Of a stretch of DNA of 64,000 bases, positions 23,103 to 31,950 are shown piece after piece (position 1 is the stretch's first letter; each line of letters opens with the position of its first letter). Origin of the DNA: HXMU1420-13 sp024742815 (lineage in GTDB: Bacteria; Bacteroidota; Rhodothermia; Balneolales; Balneolaceae); the NCBI GenBank assembly GCA_024742815.1, contig JANSXX010000007.1:62001-126000 (forward strand). The letters are read 5' to 3'. The position numbers were made by a program, and so were the translations under genes. The notes beneath the pieces were generated by a model. The model did no database searches, was not told the origin of the DNA, and was given only the letters and a program-made list of their open reading frames with translations.

Positions 23103-23801
23103 ATGGCAACATTTGGCGTAATCGTTTTTCCAGGCTCTAATTGTGATCACGATGCATATCATGCAATGAAGCACGTTTTAGGATGCGAAACAAAATTTCT
23201 TTGGCATAAGGATACCGATTTGAGCGGTATCGACTTTTTGATTGTTCCCGGGGGTTTTTCCTACGGCGATTACTTGCGTTCCGGAGCTATTGCTCGCTTC
23301 TCACCAATCATGCAAGAAGTTGTGAAATTTGCAGAGAAAGGCGGTCCGGTTATGGGGATTTGCAATGGTTTTCAAATTCTTTTGGAGGCAGGTTTAATTC
23401 CAGGTGCCATGATGCATAATCACAAACTCCGTTTTGTGTGCAAAAACGTATATATCCGCTGTGAAACTACGGAGTCGTTATTTACAAGCTCTCTTCAAAA
23501 AGGACAAGTTTTTGATATTCCTGTATCACATGGCGAAGGAAATTACTTTATCGATCAGGATGGATTAAAATCACTCCAGGACAATGATCAGGTTCTCTTC
23601 CGTTATTCGGATGCAAATGGTGAGCTTACTGAATCAGCCAATTTTAATGGCTCTATAGACCACATTGCAGGCATTACAAATACTGGCCGTAATGTGCTTG
23701 GCATGATGCCGCATCCGGAACGTGCTATGGAAAAAATATTAGGTTCTGAAGATGGTAAGCCAATCTTTGAGTCCATTCTAAATTCCTTGTCGGTAGCTTA
23801 A
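23103..23801 (+). CDS. purQ: Phosphoribosylformylglycinamidine synthase, PurQ glutaminase subunit
   Basis: A class I glutamine amidotransferase of 232 residues that supplies ammonia to PurL. Motifs: VIVFPGSNCDHDAYHAMKHV at the start, VPGGFSYGDYLRSGAIA, the nucleophile Cys87 in MGICNGFQILLEAGLIPGA and the His/Glu pair in GMMPHPERAME. It starts one base after the clpS stop and is clearly part of the purS operon. Confidence 0.96.
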   Translation: MATFGVIVFPGSNCDHDAYHAMKHVLGCETKFLWHKDTDLSGIDFLIVPGGFSYGDYLRSGAIARFSPIMQEVVKFAEKGGPVMGICNGFQILLEAGLIPGAMMHNHKLRFVCKNVYIRCETTESLFTSSLQKGQVFDIPVSHGEGNYFIDQDGLKSLQDNDQVLFRYSDANGELTESANFNGSIDHIAGITNTGRNVLGMMPHPERAMEKILGSEDGKPIFESILNSLSVA

Positions 23802-23822
23802 GATTTCATACCTTAAGCCCTT

Positions 23823-24590
23823 ATGAAATCGCATGCAGACACATCACTAACCCTACACAGCAAAGGGCTGGTTAAACGCTATCGGAAACGTACCGTCGTA
23901 AACGATGTGTCGATTAATGTTAATCAGGGAGAAATTGTAGGTCTACTTGGACCGAATGGCGCCGGGAAAACAACAACCTTTTATATGATGGTTGGGCTTG
24001 TAACTCCAAATGAAGGGAATATCTATCTGAATGATACACGCTTAACCGGAATGCCCATGTATAAGCGAGCGCGTCTAGGGGTTGGTTATTTGGCTCAAGA
24101 AGCATCTGTATTCAGAAATTTGACAGTTAGACAGAACTTAGAATCTATCCTTCAATTTCTATCCTATAGTAAAGCCGACATCAAAGAACGATGCGACCGC
24201 CTTATTGAAGAATTCTCCTTGCAAAAGGTGGTTAACAGCAAAGGATATAGCCTGAGTGGAGGCGAGCGCCGTAGAACTGAAATTGCGCGTGCCTTGGTTA
24301 CCAATCCAAAATTCATATTGCTAGATGAACCTTTTGCTGGCGTTGATCCCATTGCTGTTGAAGATATTCAAGAGATTGTATCCAAATTAACGAAGCAAAA
24401 TATTGGCATTTTAATTACGGATCACAACGTTCACGAAACTCTTGCTATAACCGATCGCGCGTATCTAATGTTTGAGGGAAAAATTTTAATGGAAGGAGAT
24501 GGGGATACATTGGCGAATGATGAAAATGCCCGAAAATTGTATCTTGGCGAGACTTTTAAACTTGATCGTTATATAAATCAATCAGAATAA
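23823..24590 (+). CDS. lptB: LPS export ABC transporter ATP-binding protein
   Basis: The cytoplasmic ATPase of the LptB2FG complex, which extracts lipopolysaccharide from the inner membrane. Walker A GPNGAGKTTTFYMMVG, Q-loop GYLAQEASVFRNLTV, signature SLSGGERRRTEIARAL, Walker B ILLDEPFAGVDPIAV and the switch ITDHNVHETLAI all match LptB. 255 residues, with an extra 10-residue N-terminus. It begins 21 bases after purQ and its stop overlaps the start of the rhodanese gene by one base. Confidence 0.94.
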   Translation: MKSHADTSLTLHSKGLVKRYRKRTVVNDVSINVNQGEIVGLLGPNGAGKTTTFYMMVGLVTPNEGNIYLNDTRLTGMPMYKRARLGVGYLAQEASVFRNLTVRQNLESILQFLSYSKADIKERCDRLIEEFSLQKVVNSKGYSLSGGERRRTEIARALVTNPKFILLDEPFAGVDPIAVEDIQEIVSKLTKQNIGILITDHNVHETLAITDRAYLMFEGKILMEGDGDTLANDENARKLYLGETFKLDRYINQSE

Positions 24591-24910
24591 TGAAAGAAAT
24601 CACTGTACAGGAATTAAAAGAAAAGAAAGATGCAGGGGAAGATTTTTTCCTGTTAGATGTTCGAGAAGGCTGGGAGTATGAAGTCTCAAATATTGATGGC
24701 GTTCACATTCCATTAGGCGAACTACCCGATCGAGTATCAGAATTAGAAGATCAGCGCGATGCAGAATTTATTGTTATGTGTAGATCGGGCGGACGCAGTG
24801 GAAAAGCAGCAGAGTTTTTAACTGCACAAGGTTTTTCCAATGTTCACAACTTGAAAGGTGGAATCACTGCCTGGGGCAAAGAAATTGACCCAAGCATCCC
24901 CGTTGCTTAA
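24590..24910 (+). CDS. Rhodanese-like domain protein
   Basis: A single rhodanese domain of 106 residues, with the active-site loop CRSGGRSGK (Cys64) and the GFSNVHNLKGGITAW end typical of GlpE/PspE-type sulfurtransferases. It has no signal peptide, so it is cytoplasmic. Its start is fused to the lptB stop (TAATG), and its stop overlaps the convergent rho stop by 4 bases. The sulfur acceptor is unknown. Confidence 0.9.
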   Translation: MKEITVQELKEKKDAGEDFFLLDVREGWEYEVSNIDGVHIPLGELPDRVSELEDQRDAEFIVMCRSGGRSGKAAEFLTAQGFSNVHNLKGGITAWGKEIDPSIPVA

Positions 24911-26154
24911 ACCAAAGCAGCTATTTGATTCAATAGCTCTTGATTACTTTCTGTGTTCTTTAACACTTTAAGTAATCCCAGCATAGATTCTCGCGGTGAT
25001 TTTTTCAATAAATATCGCCGTACCATATTACGCTCTTCCAGCGAATCCGTAATGAATTTATCTTCATTGCGGGTTCCGGAGGCGGTAATGTTAATAGCCG
25101 GATAAATACGATCGTTAGCTAATTCACGATCAAGTACCAATTCCATGTTTCCGGTACCTTTGAACTCTTCAAAGATCAAATCATCCATTCTGGAGTTGGT
25201 CTCAATCAAACAAGTAGCAATAATTGTAAGTGATCCTCCACCTTCAATCTTTCTTGCTGAACCAAATATCTTTTTCGGGATCTCCAGAGCTCTAATGTCA
25301 AGTCCACCGGATAGAGTTCTGCCTGAGTTTGTTTGAACAGCGTTGTATGCTCTGCCTAATCGAGTAAGGGAATCGATAAGAAGCACTGCATCTTCGCCCA
25401 TTTCTGCTTTGCGTTTTGCATATCCTAAGGCCATTTCTGTAATTCGAATATGGCTGTTAGTCTTTTTATCGTTCGATGAAGCAAATACTTCGGCATCGGT
25501 TGAGCGAATGAAATCGGTAACTTCTTCGGGGCGTTCATCAACCAATAATACACTCAGGTGAATATTGGGGTTATTTTTGGCAACTGCGTTCGCAATTTGT
25601 TTTAGGAGCACTGTTTTACCTGTACGAGGCGGGGCAACAATTAACGCTCTTTGACCTTTCCCAATCGGTGCAACAAGATCAATCACCCGCATTTCGATAT
25701 CTTCGGCTTGCTCACCCATTTTTATCCAATCAACCGGCATAATCGGAACTTGGCGTTCAAAGCGAGCACATTTTGTCCATGTTTCGATTGGTTGACGATT
25801 TATCAGATCAATAGAAAATACATGTTTATTCCCCTGGTGATCTTCTTCAAATTCCCCTTCCAATATTAACCCTTGGCGCAGTTCAAGTGCTTTTACTTCT
25901 TCGGGTTTCAAAAAAGGATCCTTCGGATCGTAGGTAAACTCATAATCCAGCTTACGGATAAAGCCCCAGCCTTTCTCATTAATTTCAAGCACGCCCGCAT
26001 ATCGCCCGGCTACACCCTGGTTGTTATTCCAGTAGAATTTGGGGATAAAAACATTTCCACCCTTGTTTCGGTTTCTGTTTTTATTGTTCCGGTTCTTTTT
26101 ATTACGATTCCGGTTTTTATTATTGCCGTAGTTCTTTCTGTTGTTTCTAGCCAT
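24907..26154 (-). CDS. rho: Transcription termination factor Rho with Asn/Arg/Lys-rich N-terminus
   Basis: Hexameric RNA helicase ending transcription. The cold-shock-like RNA-binding domain (about residues 45-125) includes YAGVLEINEKGWGFIRKLDY, and the ATPase core has the P-loop APPRTGKT near residue 177, LLVDERPEEVTDF, DSLTRLGRAYN and SGGLDIRALEIPKKIFGSAR (R-loop and secondary binding site). 415 residues. The usual N-terminal Rho-N helical domain is replaced by about 38 residues made almost only of Asn, Arg, Lys and Gly, likely disordered and RNA-binding. It is convergent with the rhodanese gene with a 4-base overlap. Confidence 0.95.
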   Translation of the reverse strand: MARNNRKNYGNNKNRNRNKKNRNNKNRNRNKGGNVFIPKFYWNNNQGVAGRYAGVLEINEKGWGFIRKLDYEFTYDPKDPFLKPEEVKALELRQGLILEGEFEEDHQGNKHVFSIDLINRQPIETWTKCARFERQVPIMPVDWIKMGEQAEDIEMRVIDLVAPIGKGQRALIVAPPRTGKTVLLKQIANAVAKNNPNIHLSVLLVDERPEEVTDFIRSTDAEVFASSNDKKTNSHIRITEMALGYAKRKAEMGEDAVLLIDSLTRLGRAYNAVQTNSGRTLSGGLDIRALEIPKKIFGSARKIEGGGSLTIIATCLIETNSRMDDLIFEEFKGTGNMELVLDRELANDRIYPAINITASGTRNEDKFITDSLEERNMVRRYLLKKSPRESMLGLLKVLKNTESNQELLNQIAALV

Positions 26155-26230
26155 GAATGGAATTATCGAATTTCAAGTCTCCTAATTGGAAAAGCAGTAT
26201 ATGACGGTACTTTGAATTAAAAAGGAGAGC

Positions 26231-26263
26231 GAAAAAAGGGGGTGCAGATTAAGCTCTGCACCC
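26231..26263 (-). terminator. Rho-independent terminator of the glycogen/envelope operon
   Basis: On the minus strand GGGTGCAGA pairs with TCTGCACCC (26255-26263 with 26240-26248), followed by CCTTTTTT. It lies 47 bases after the stop of the TPR gene, so it ends the long operon that begins at glgB. Confidence 0.85.
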
Positions 26264-26309
26264 ATTTCAGAAGATGAGAAAAGATACAAATGTTTTAACT
26301 GATAGCAAA

Positions 26310-27650
26310 TTATCTAACAGTGGTAGTTTCATTGATCCAGCTATAACAACTGTTTAGTGAACTGTCTACCTTTACATTTTGACCTTGTTCGTAACCAAGA
26401 GTAAAGAATTTATCTTCAGTATTTGGGGTTACAGCTTCGTACGTAGCTAACTGGCTGTTCACAGTGTTGGTTGTGGAAGCATCAACCTGTTTTGCTTTGT
26501 TCAAGTAATCAATTACTAACCAATACACTACTTTATCAGCCGGTTCTAATTTTCGCTCAGCGGTACAATTGGTAACAGCTTGTCCATATAAAGAAGCTTT
26601 CTTGATGTATGCTAACCCATAGTTTGGATCGATAGCAATAGCTGCTTCAATATATCGCTTAGCTGCCTGCAAATTCCCCATGGATACATTTACATCAGAA
26701 AGATCAATGTTGATCTCTTTCTTGTCTTTATCATTGGTAGCTTTTTCTAAAGCCTCTGTATAAAGCTTAGCGGCATCCGCATATTCAGCATTTCCTTTTT
26801 CAACGTCCGCTAACTGTAGCGCTGAATCGAACGTTGGATTTAACTCATGAATTTTTTTGAGTGTTTCTACTAACTCGGCTTGCATATTCAAAGCTTCGTA
26901 GGCGTCAGCAACACATTCCAGGTCGGATAAAGAATTTGGATTTTCCTCCAACTTACCGCCGCAAAACTCTAGGCGCTCTTCAGGTGAAGAAAATGCATCA
27001 TCCAAAATTTCATCAAAAAAGCTTTGTATTTCTGGATTAGCAAATGGCCGTGCAGTATCGATGGTTTCAATCAGTTCATCCTTTCTTGCATCATCGCGCG
27101 ACATATTATCAACCGTTACACGAATGTAGTAACCATCTGCTAAAGTAGTGGTTCTTTCAGGATCCATTTCAAACATTTGCTCAAAATCTTGATATGCTTT
27201 TTGGAGACCATTTTCGATGTTGTTGTAATTCTCTAGATAAAATCGTCCTCTACGCTGAAGTAATTCATACTTGTCTACTTCCTCGTCGCTAAATTCTTCA
27301 AACATTTCTGCGTAAATAGTTTGAGCGGTATCCAGATAGGCTTCTTTTTCACTTGGATCACTTTTAGACAGTCCAATTTCAGTGTAAATACGAATTAACT
27401 TATTGTACTGTGTTGCAAGACTAAATCGACCAGCGGGTATCCCCTCGATCTCACGAGGCTTTTTGCATAGCATCCAACGTCCATAATTTAACGCGAAAGG
27501 GTAATCGCCATTGGAATAATTTCCTTGAAAGATGGAATAAGCTGCAATTTCTTGCATTCCTTGTGGGGGATTTGGATTACAATCTTCTTGGGCCTGTAAT
27601 CCAGAGGCACCAACCAACATAATCCCTAATATTGTATATAGTACTTTCAT
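26310..27650 (-). CDS. Secreted tetratricopeptide-repeat protein
   Basis: 446 residues with a signal peptide (MKVLYTILGIMLVGASGLQA) and several TPR-like helical pairs, for example ALQLADVEKGNAEYADAAKL followed by YTEALEKATNDKDK, and NLQAAKRYIEAAIAIDPNYG followed by LAYIKKASLYG. Three or four cysteines are conserved-looking (CNPNPPQG, LCKKPRE, FCGGKLEENP). It is the last gene of the glgB-to-TPR operon, 66 bases after the barrel protein. Probably a periplasmic or outer-membrane scaffold; the exact role is unknown. Confidence 0.75.
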   Translation of the reverse strand: MKVLYTILGIMLVGASGLQAQEDCNPNPPQGMQEIAAYSIFQGNYSNGDYPFALNYGRWMLCKKPREIEGIPAGRFSLATQYNKLIRIYTEIGLSKSDPSEKEAYLDTAQTIYAEMFEEFSDEEVDKYELLQRRGRFYLENYNNIENGLQKAYQDFEQMFEMDPERTTTLADGYYIRVTVDNMSRDDARKDELIETIDTARPFANPEIQSFFDEILDDAFSSPEERLEFCGGKLEENPNSLSDLECVADAYEALNMQAELVETLKKIHELNPTFDSALQLADVEKGNAEYADAAKLYTEALEKATNDKDKKEINIDLSDVNVSMGNLQAAKRYIEAAIAIDPNYGLAYIKKASLYGQAVTNCTAERKLEPADKVVYWLVIDYLNKAKQVDASTTNTVNSQLATYEAVTPNTEDKFFTLGYEQGQNVKVDSSLNSCYSWINETTTVR

Positions 27651-27716
27651 TGCTCTGTTATTTAATCGTTAGTTCGGTATATAAACTCGGCTTGTATTTG
27701 AATTATTACTTTAAAA

Positions 27717-29012
27717 TTATCTTAGTTTCGGCCGCACAAACATTAGCTCTGTCAAATTAATCGACATACCAACGGTCCAAATTCGTTCTTTAAATAAGTT
27801 ATTGTCGGTTGTGCCTCTAAATCCATACTGAAAACTAAAGTCCACAAAAGATGCGACTTTCGAAGGTATCCCAATTCCGGTATTTAACCAAAGCGTTTCA
27901 ATATTTTCACCTAAGATATTTAGGTGACCGGTGTCGTAAGATAGGCCAGCCGCATATTTAAAGCCTGCCAAAAAAGAATCTAAATTTGTTCGATATGGAT
28001 GATACTGCCCACCAATACCGAATTTTGTGCGATCGTTCATTAATTGCTGAGAGCTTGGGTCCAGCTCGTTGGTAAACTCCGACCAATTTTGAATTTGAAC
28101 ATCAGCAGAGAGATTTACTATAGAGCTCGGTGCATATCCCAAACCAAAAGCAGCTTCCAGAGGCATTTGAATATCGCCCTCTCGATCTTCAGTTCCATCA
28201 ATCGTTACTTCCTGCTCAATTCCTCGAACACTTTTTATTGCGCTGAATGTTTCTTTCGCTTTTATGGTGTATGGCAAGTTCAAAGTTCCACCAAATGAGA
28301 AAGAGTCGTTTTCTCGAAGTAATCCATTAAACGTGCCGGTAATACCAAAACGTTGTGCAAAAGAGTTTCCATTGTAATCTATCTCTTGAGAATGGTCTTC
28401 GAATCCAACTACGTTAAAATCTAGCGCTTCAGAGTTTTTCAGGGTTAGAAATGCGATGGAAGGCGCGTATCCAAATGATAGATTTTCACCAAGTTTAAAT
28501 GCAAAACCTAATTCAAATTTGTTAATGCCACCAAAGCTTTGCACCTCATTGGTGTATTCAAGCTCGGAAGTAGCTGTAGCGTTGAACGATTTCACATTCA
28601 CCGATTTAAAATTTGCGCGAGTTACCGGGTACATTCCTATTGATACACCCATTTTACCCGGCTTTATCGGAAATAGTAGGTGCAAATAACCCGTTTGCAG
28701 ATTTACGTTGGTCCCGCTTGATGCTGTGCTTTCCACATTTGCCCTGCTAAGGCGTAGTCCGGTAGAAGCCTGGCTGTAAAAAGTACTTGCCCACAAACCC
28801 GGGTTTGCCAAACTGCTTGTTTCTCTGTTTATATTTGTGAGCCCTAAAATTCCTTGGGCTTGCAATCCTGCTGAGGTCGGCTCAACTGGATATCCTACAC
28901 CGATTGATGAATAAATAGAACCACCACGGGCTTCGGCAGAGTTTCCGGTTTGCGCTTCAACGGAAATAGAAATTAAGCACATTAAAAGTATCGGGAATAC
29001 AAGGTTTTTCAT
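27717..29012 (-). CDS. Outer-membrane beta-barrel protein, FadL/PorV-like
   Basis: 431 residues with a signal peptide (MKNLVFPILLMCLISISVEA) and a long series of alternating beta strands, consistent with a FadL-type barrel (GQTGYLHLLFPIKPGKMGVS is an example strand pair, read as LHLLFPIKPGKMGVSIGMY). The C-terminus is LMFVRPKLR. The N-terminal region LTNINRETSSLANPGLWAS recalls the asparagine-proline start of PorV/FadL proteins. It begins 4 bases after the DUF4270-like lipoprotein, so they probably form a surface complex. No transport substrate is evident. Confidence 0.7.
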   Translation of the reverse strand: MKNLVFPILLMCLISISVEAQTGNSAEARGGSIYSSIGVGYPVEPTSAGLQAQGILGLTNINRETSSLANPGLWASTFYSQASTGLRLSRANVESTASSGTNVNLQTGYLHLLFPIKPGKMGVSIGMYPVTRANFKSVNVKSFNATATSELEYTNEVQSFGGINKFELGFAFKLGENLSFGYAPSIAFLTLKNSEALDFNVVGFEDHSQEIDYNGNSFAQRFGITGTFNGLLRENDSFSFGGTLNLPYTIKAKETFSAIKSVRGIEQEVTIDGTEDREGDIQMPLEAAFGLGYAPSSIVNLSADVQIQNWSEFTNELDPSSQQLMNDRTKFGIGGQYHPYRTNLDSFLAGFKYAAGLSYDTGHLNILGENIETLWLNTGIGIPSKVASFVDFSFQYGFRGTTDNNLFKERIWTVGMSINLTELMFVRPKLR

Positions 29013-29016
29013 CGTA

Positions 29017-30237
29017 TTACTCCTCGTTTTCCAGATTAAAGATTATGATTTTTGGGGCATTATCTTCTGATGCAGTTACGTCAAAAAATGTATTGAAAGA
29101 AAGATATCCACCATTTTGCGCTGCATAAAGGTAAACTTCAGAAATATCTGTCCCGGCAAAAATAAAAGCGTTCAAAAGCTCGGTAATATCGAAGCGATAG
29201 AAGCCTTCTTCGTAGGTAGCCGAAGTACTTATCGAGTTAAAACCTAAATCATATGCAATATCGGTTGAGGGCCCTAATTGAATTCTAAATGGTGGAGTTT
29301 CTAACCTGCCTTGATTCTCGGTTAGAGAATTTGCCATGGCGGCCTCGTTCGCTTTGAATACCAATTCGGCTCTTACAAAATTTTGATTGTCAAGATTCTC
29401 TGCCAAGTCTGTAAAATCAAACTGTATAAACTGTTCGTACAAATTAGACAGCACCAAATTATCGTCAGGTACCGTGCCTGGAGTTCGTTCAACATCGTAA
29501 GCCCAATCGAGCATTATGTTAGTGGTAGTATCGTCGTCGGCCGGATCAATCAATAGTAATCTGCTGGTACTAAACCGGGTGTAAATGATTTCATTCGCAT
29601 CGGTGGCAGGCACTATGGCAAGTCCAAAATCTTCGAAGCGGTATAGCGAATCTCGATTTTCGTTTCCATTGTTGTAATACTCGATGAAGTCTGATTTCCA
29701 ATTACCACTAAGTTCGAACTCAACAAATCCTGTGGTATCGAAATCAGCAAGTGAAAACTCCCCAACTTCTGCTTCTATGGGCCCACCGCCTTCAATTACT
29801 GATACCTGATCACTCATTTTAAATGCCGAGCCTCGCCAGAAATCTTCTACGCGCAGCACTCTAAATGTAGCTTCATTATCCTGCGTTCCATATACATTCT
29901 CCAAGTCTGCATTTAACCGTAGAAAGGCTTTAGTATCTATCGATAAATCGCCAATATCGCCCCTGATAATTGAGGGTTTAAAAAGCGCCATTGCGTCTAG
30001 ATTACCAAAAATTGGGTCATTGAATTTACCAACGGCTGAGAAGTTTAATTTTCCTAGGTAGGGATCTACCGAATTTACTGGTAGTTGAGCAATAGATATG
30101 GTATCTGCAACAATTTCTGATTCGTTTATAAACCCGGCGCCCACGGTACCACTTTCTTCGCAGGATAACAGTGTAAATGATAACAGTACAGAAAATACAA
30201 GCTGCCTGGTTAGGGCAGCTTTGTTTTTAATAATCAT
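29017..30237 (-). CDS. DUF4270-like lipoprotein
   Basis: 406 residues from the ATG at 30237, with a lipoprotein signal peptide ending in the lipobox FTLLSC. The frame continues 12 codons upstream and would overlap the GT5 gene, so this later start is preferred. The pattern (VGAGFINESEIVADTISI; DPYLGKLNFSAVGKFNDPIF; RAELVFKANEAA; AYDLGFNSIS) fits the DUF4270 family of Bacteroidota lipoproteins, which is often encoded next to the short GT5 glycogen/starch synthase, as here. Function unknown; it is probably anchored in the outer membrane. Confidence 0.78.
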   Translation of the reverse strand: MIIKNKAALTRQLVFSVLLSFTLLSCEESGTVGAGFINESEIVADTISIAQLPVNSVDPYLGKLNFSAVGKFNDPIFGNLDAMALFKPSIIRGDIGDLSIDTKAFLRLNADLENVYGTQDNEATFRVLRVEDFWRGSAFKMSDQVSVIEGGGPIEAEVGEFSLADFDTTGFVEFELSGNWKSDFIEYYNNGNENRDSLYRFEDFGLAIVPATDANEIIYTRFSTSRLLLIDPADDDTTTNIMLDWAYDVERTPGTVPDDNLVLSNLYEQFIQFDFTDLAENLDNQNFVRAELVFKANEAAMANSLTENQGRLETPPFRIQLGPSTDIAYDLGFNSISTSATYEEGFYRFDITELLNAFIFAGTDISEVYLYAAQNGGYLSFNTFFDVTASEDNAPKIIIFNLENEE

Positions 30238-30256
30238 TAAATACAATCTTGATGTT

Positions 30257-31060
30257 TTATTCTTTTTCGGCAATTACTCGATAATAGTCGGCAAATTTAC
30301 TTGAAACATCTTCGGGCGAACCCTGAATTTGTTTTGGTGTAATGCCTAGCTCTTTGAATATTTCATCAAATTCATCACGTAAGTAATTACCCGTTACTAC
30401 ATGATCGCTGTACATTAAACCAAGTTTCAGTAAATCAACCTTACCATCGTCGGTAAGCTCTTTTATGTTTATGTCGTCTGGTAGCCCGAGTAATTCCAAA
30501 ATTTTTGAAGAATCTCCGTGCCCTTCGTTTTCGGGGTGATGCAAATTGTACACAATCTGCGTGTTCTTGAAGATTTCCTCGTTCTTATACTTCGTTTTTA
30601 CTAATAAAGGAATCAATCCGGCCGGCCAATCGTGGCAGTGAATGATATCCGGCTGCCAACCGAGCTTCATAACTGTTTCGAGCACTCCTTTATTGTAGAA
30701 GGCAAGTCGCTCAGCATTATCAGGATAAAATTTCTCTGTTTTAGGATTGATGAACATCCCCTTTCTTTTGAAATAAGTGTCGTTATCCAAAAAATAAACC
30801 TGAAGTTTTGCATTCGGGATACTCGCCACTTTGATTTTCATACTCTCGTAATTGTCGCCCACTTCAACTTCTATACCCGACAAGCGAATTACTTCGTGAA
30901 GTCGGTTTCGGCGATCGTTAATGGTGCCATATTTGGGCAACAAGATTCGAATTTCAAAGCCTTTATCTTGCAGAGATGCCGGAAGGAATCTCAACAAATC
31001 GGCGGTGTAGGTCATTCTTGCAAAGGGGGAGATTTCTGCCGCCGCATATAAAATTTTCAT
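30257..31060 (-). CDS. Short glycogen/starch synthase-like GT5 protein
   Basis: 267 residues covering only the N-terminal GT5 (starch synthase catalytic) domain: MKILYAAAEISPFARMTYTA, FLPASLQDKGFEIRILLPKY, KLQVYFLDN, PDIIHCHDWPAGLIPLL and NTQIVYNLHHPENEGHGD. A normal glycogen synthase has about 480 residues, with a second GT1 domain and an ADP-glucose-binding K-x-G-G motif near the start; here that position reads FARMTYTAD, so the motif is absent. Short proteins of this kind are typical in Bacteroidota beside DUF4270 genes. Whether it still transfers glucose is doubtful. It starts 5 bases after comA. Confidence 0.8.
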   Translation of the reverse strand: MKILYAAAEISPFARMTYTADLLRFLPASLQDKGFEIRILLPKYGTINDRRNRLHEVIRLSGIEVEVGDNYESMKIKVASIPNAKLQVYFLDNDTYFKRKGMFINPKTEKFYPDNAERLAFYNKGVLETVMKLGWQPDIIHCHDWPAGLIPLLVKTKYKNEEIFKNTQIVYNLHHPENEGHGDSSKILELLGLPDDINIKELTDDGKVDLLKLGLMYSDHVVTGNYLRDEFDEIFKELGITPKQIQGSPEDVSSKFADYYRVIAEKE

Positions 31061-31065
31061 AAATA

Positions 31066-31887
31066 TTATTTCTCTTTGTTTGAGATTGTGTTCTCTTTGA
31101 TTACTTGATCTAGTTCGCTGTTTTCATCCAGCGAGTAAAAATCCATTAGGGTATCGCTTCGGAGACCAAGACGTAAGGTTTCTAGTGGAATAACTTCTTC
31201 AGGTTGAATATTTCCAAGGTTTACGTTACTTCCATATTTTCTGATAAACCAAACCTGCTGCTCTTTCTTTGGAGCTTCGAAGATGAGTTTTTCTACCGGA
31301 ATTTGATCGGTTATTTCCTCAATCAAACCGGATCTTACCTCACCATTTGGCCTAAAAACACCAACAGTTCCGCTTTCTCGCGCTTCGCAGATTACCTTGT
31401 AGGCACCTGCTTCTAATTCTTTCTCGATTACTTTTACCCATTTGTAGGGTGGAATTATTTCGTTCGGGTTTTTTGATCCAACTTCTGATAATACCCGGTA
31501 ATCTTTGCTTAAATCTTTGATGATTTGTTGCTTCTTCTCGTCTGAAATCCAAATGGTTCCGTTAGACACTTCCAGACAATCAATTTCGTAGCGATCTAAC
31601 AATTTTGTGTAAGCATCCAATTGGTTTCGAAGCATATATGCCTCGAAAAGAGTGCCACCAAAGTAAACCGGAATTCCAGCTTGACGGTAAACGTTCAGTT
31701 TATCTTCGAGTCTTGGGGTTACATACGAAGTTCCCCAACCAAGCTTTACAACATCAATATATTCTGCGCAAACATCTACAAAATCTTCGGTTTGGCGAAC
31801 ACTGTACCCTTTGTCTAAAACCAAAGTTATCCCTTCGGTTCGTGGTTTGTGCGTGCGCTTTGGTAAATTGTTTAGCGAAAAAGGCAT
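31066..31887 (-). CDS. comA: Phosphosulfolactate synthase (ComA family)
   Basis: 273 residues, a TIM-barrel enzyme expected to add sulfite to phosphoenolpyruvate, giving phosphosulfolactate. The pattern GITLVLDKGYSVRQTEDFVD, VVKLGWGTSYV, GIPVYFGGTLFEAY, DCLEVSNGTIWI, LSEVGSKNP and KVICEARESG is characteristic of ComA. In archaea the product leads to coenzyme M; in bacteria homologues are linked to sulfolactate or sulfonolipid metabolism. The gene lies between malQ and the short GT5 gene, with 63 and 5 base gaps, and no other sulfonate gene is in view. Pathway assignment is therefore inference. Confidence 0.85.
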   Translation of the reverse strand: MPFSLNNLPKRTHKPRTEGITLVLDKGYSVRQTEDFVDVCAEYIDVVKLGWGTSYVTPRLEDKLNVYRQAGIPVYFGGTLFEAYMLRNQLDAYTKLLDRYEIDCLEVSNGTIWISDEKKQQIIKDLSKDYRVLSEVGSKNPNEIIPPYKWVKVIEKELEAGAYKVICEARESGTVGVFRPNGEVRSGLIEEITDQIPVEKLIFEAPKKEQQVWFIRKYGSNVNLGNIQPEEVIPLETLRLGLRSDTLMDFYSLDENSELDQVIKENTISNKEK

Positions 31888-31950
31888 AAATCATAAATTT
31901 AGAAAGCTTGGAATATACTCAAATAGTGCCTTTTATTAAAGGCTCAGCTT

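Noticed and set aside
26155..26309. tRNA-like or riboswitch structure between rho and the TPR gene
   Set aside because: The only structure is the GC-rich hairpin with a T-run on the minus strand, a plain terminator.
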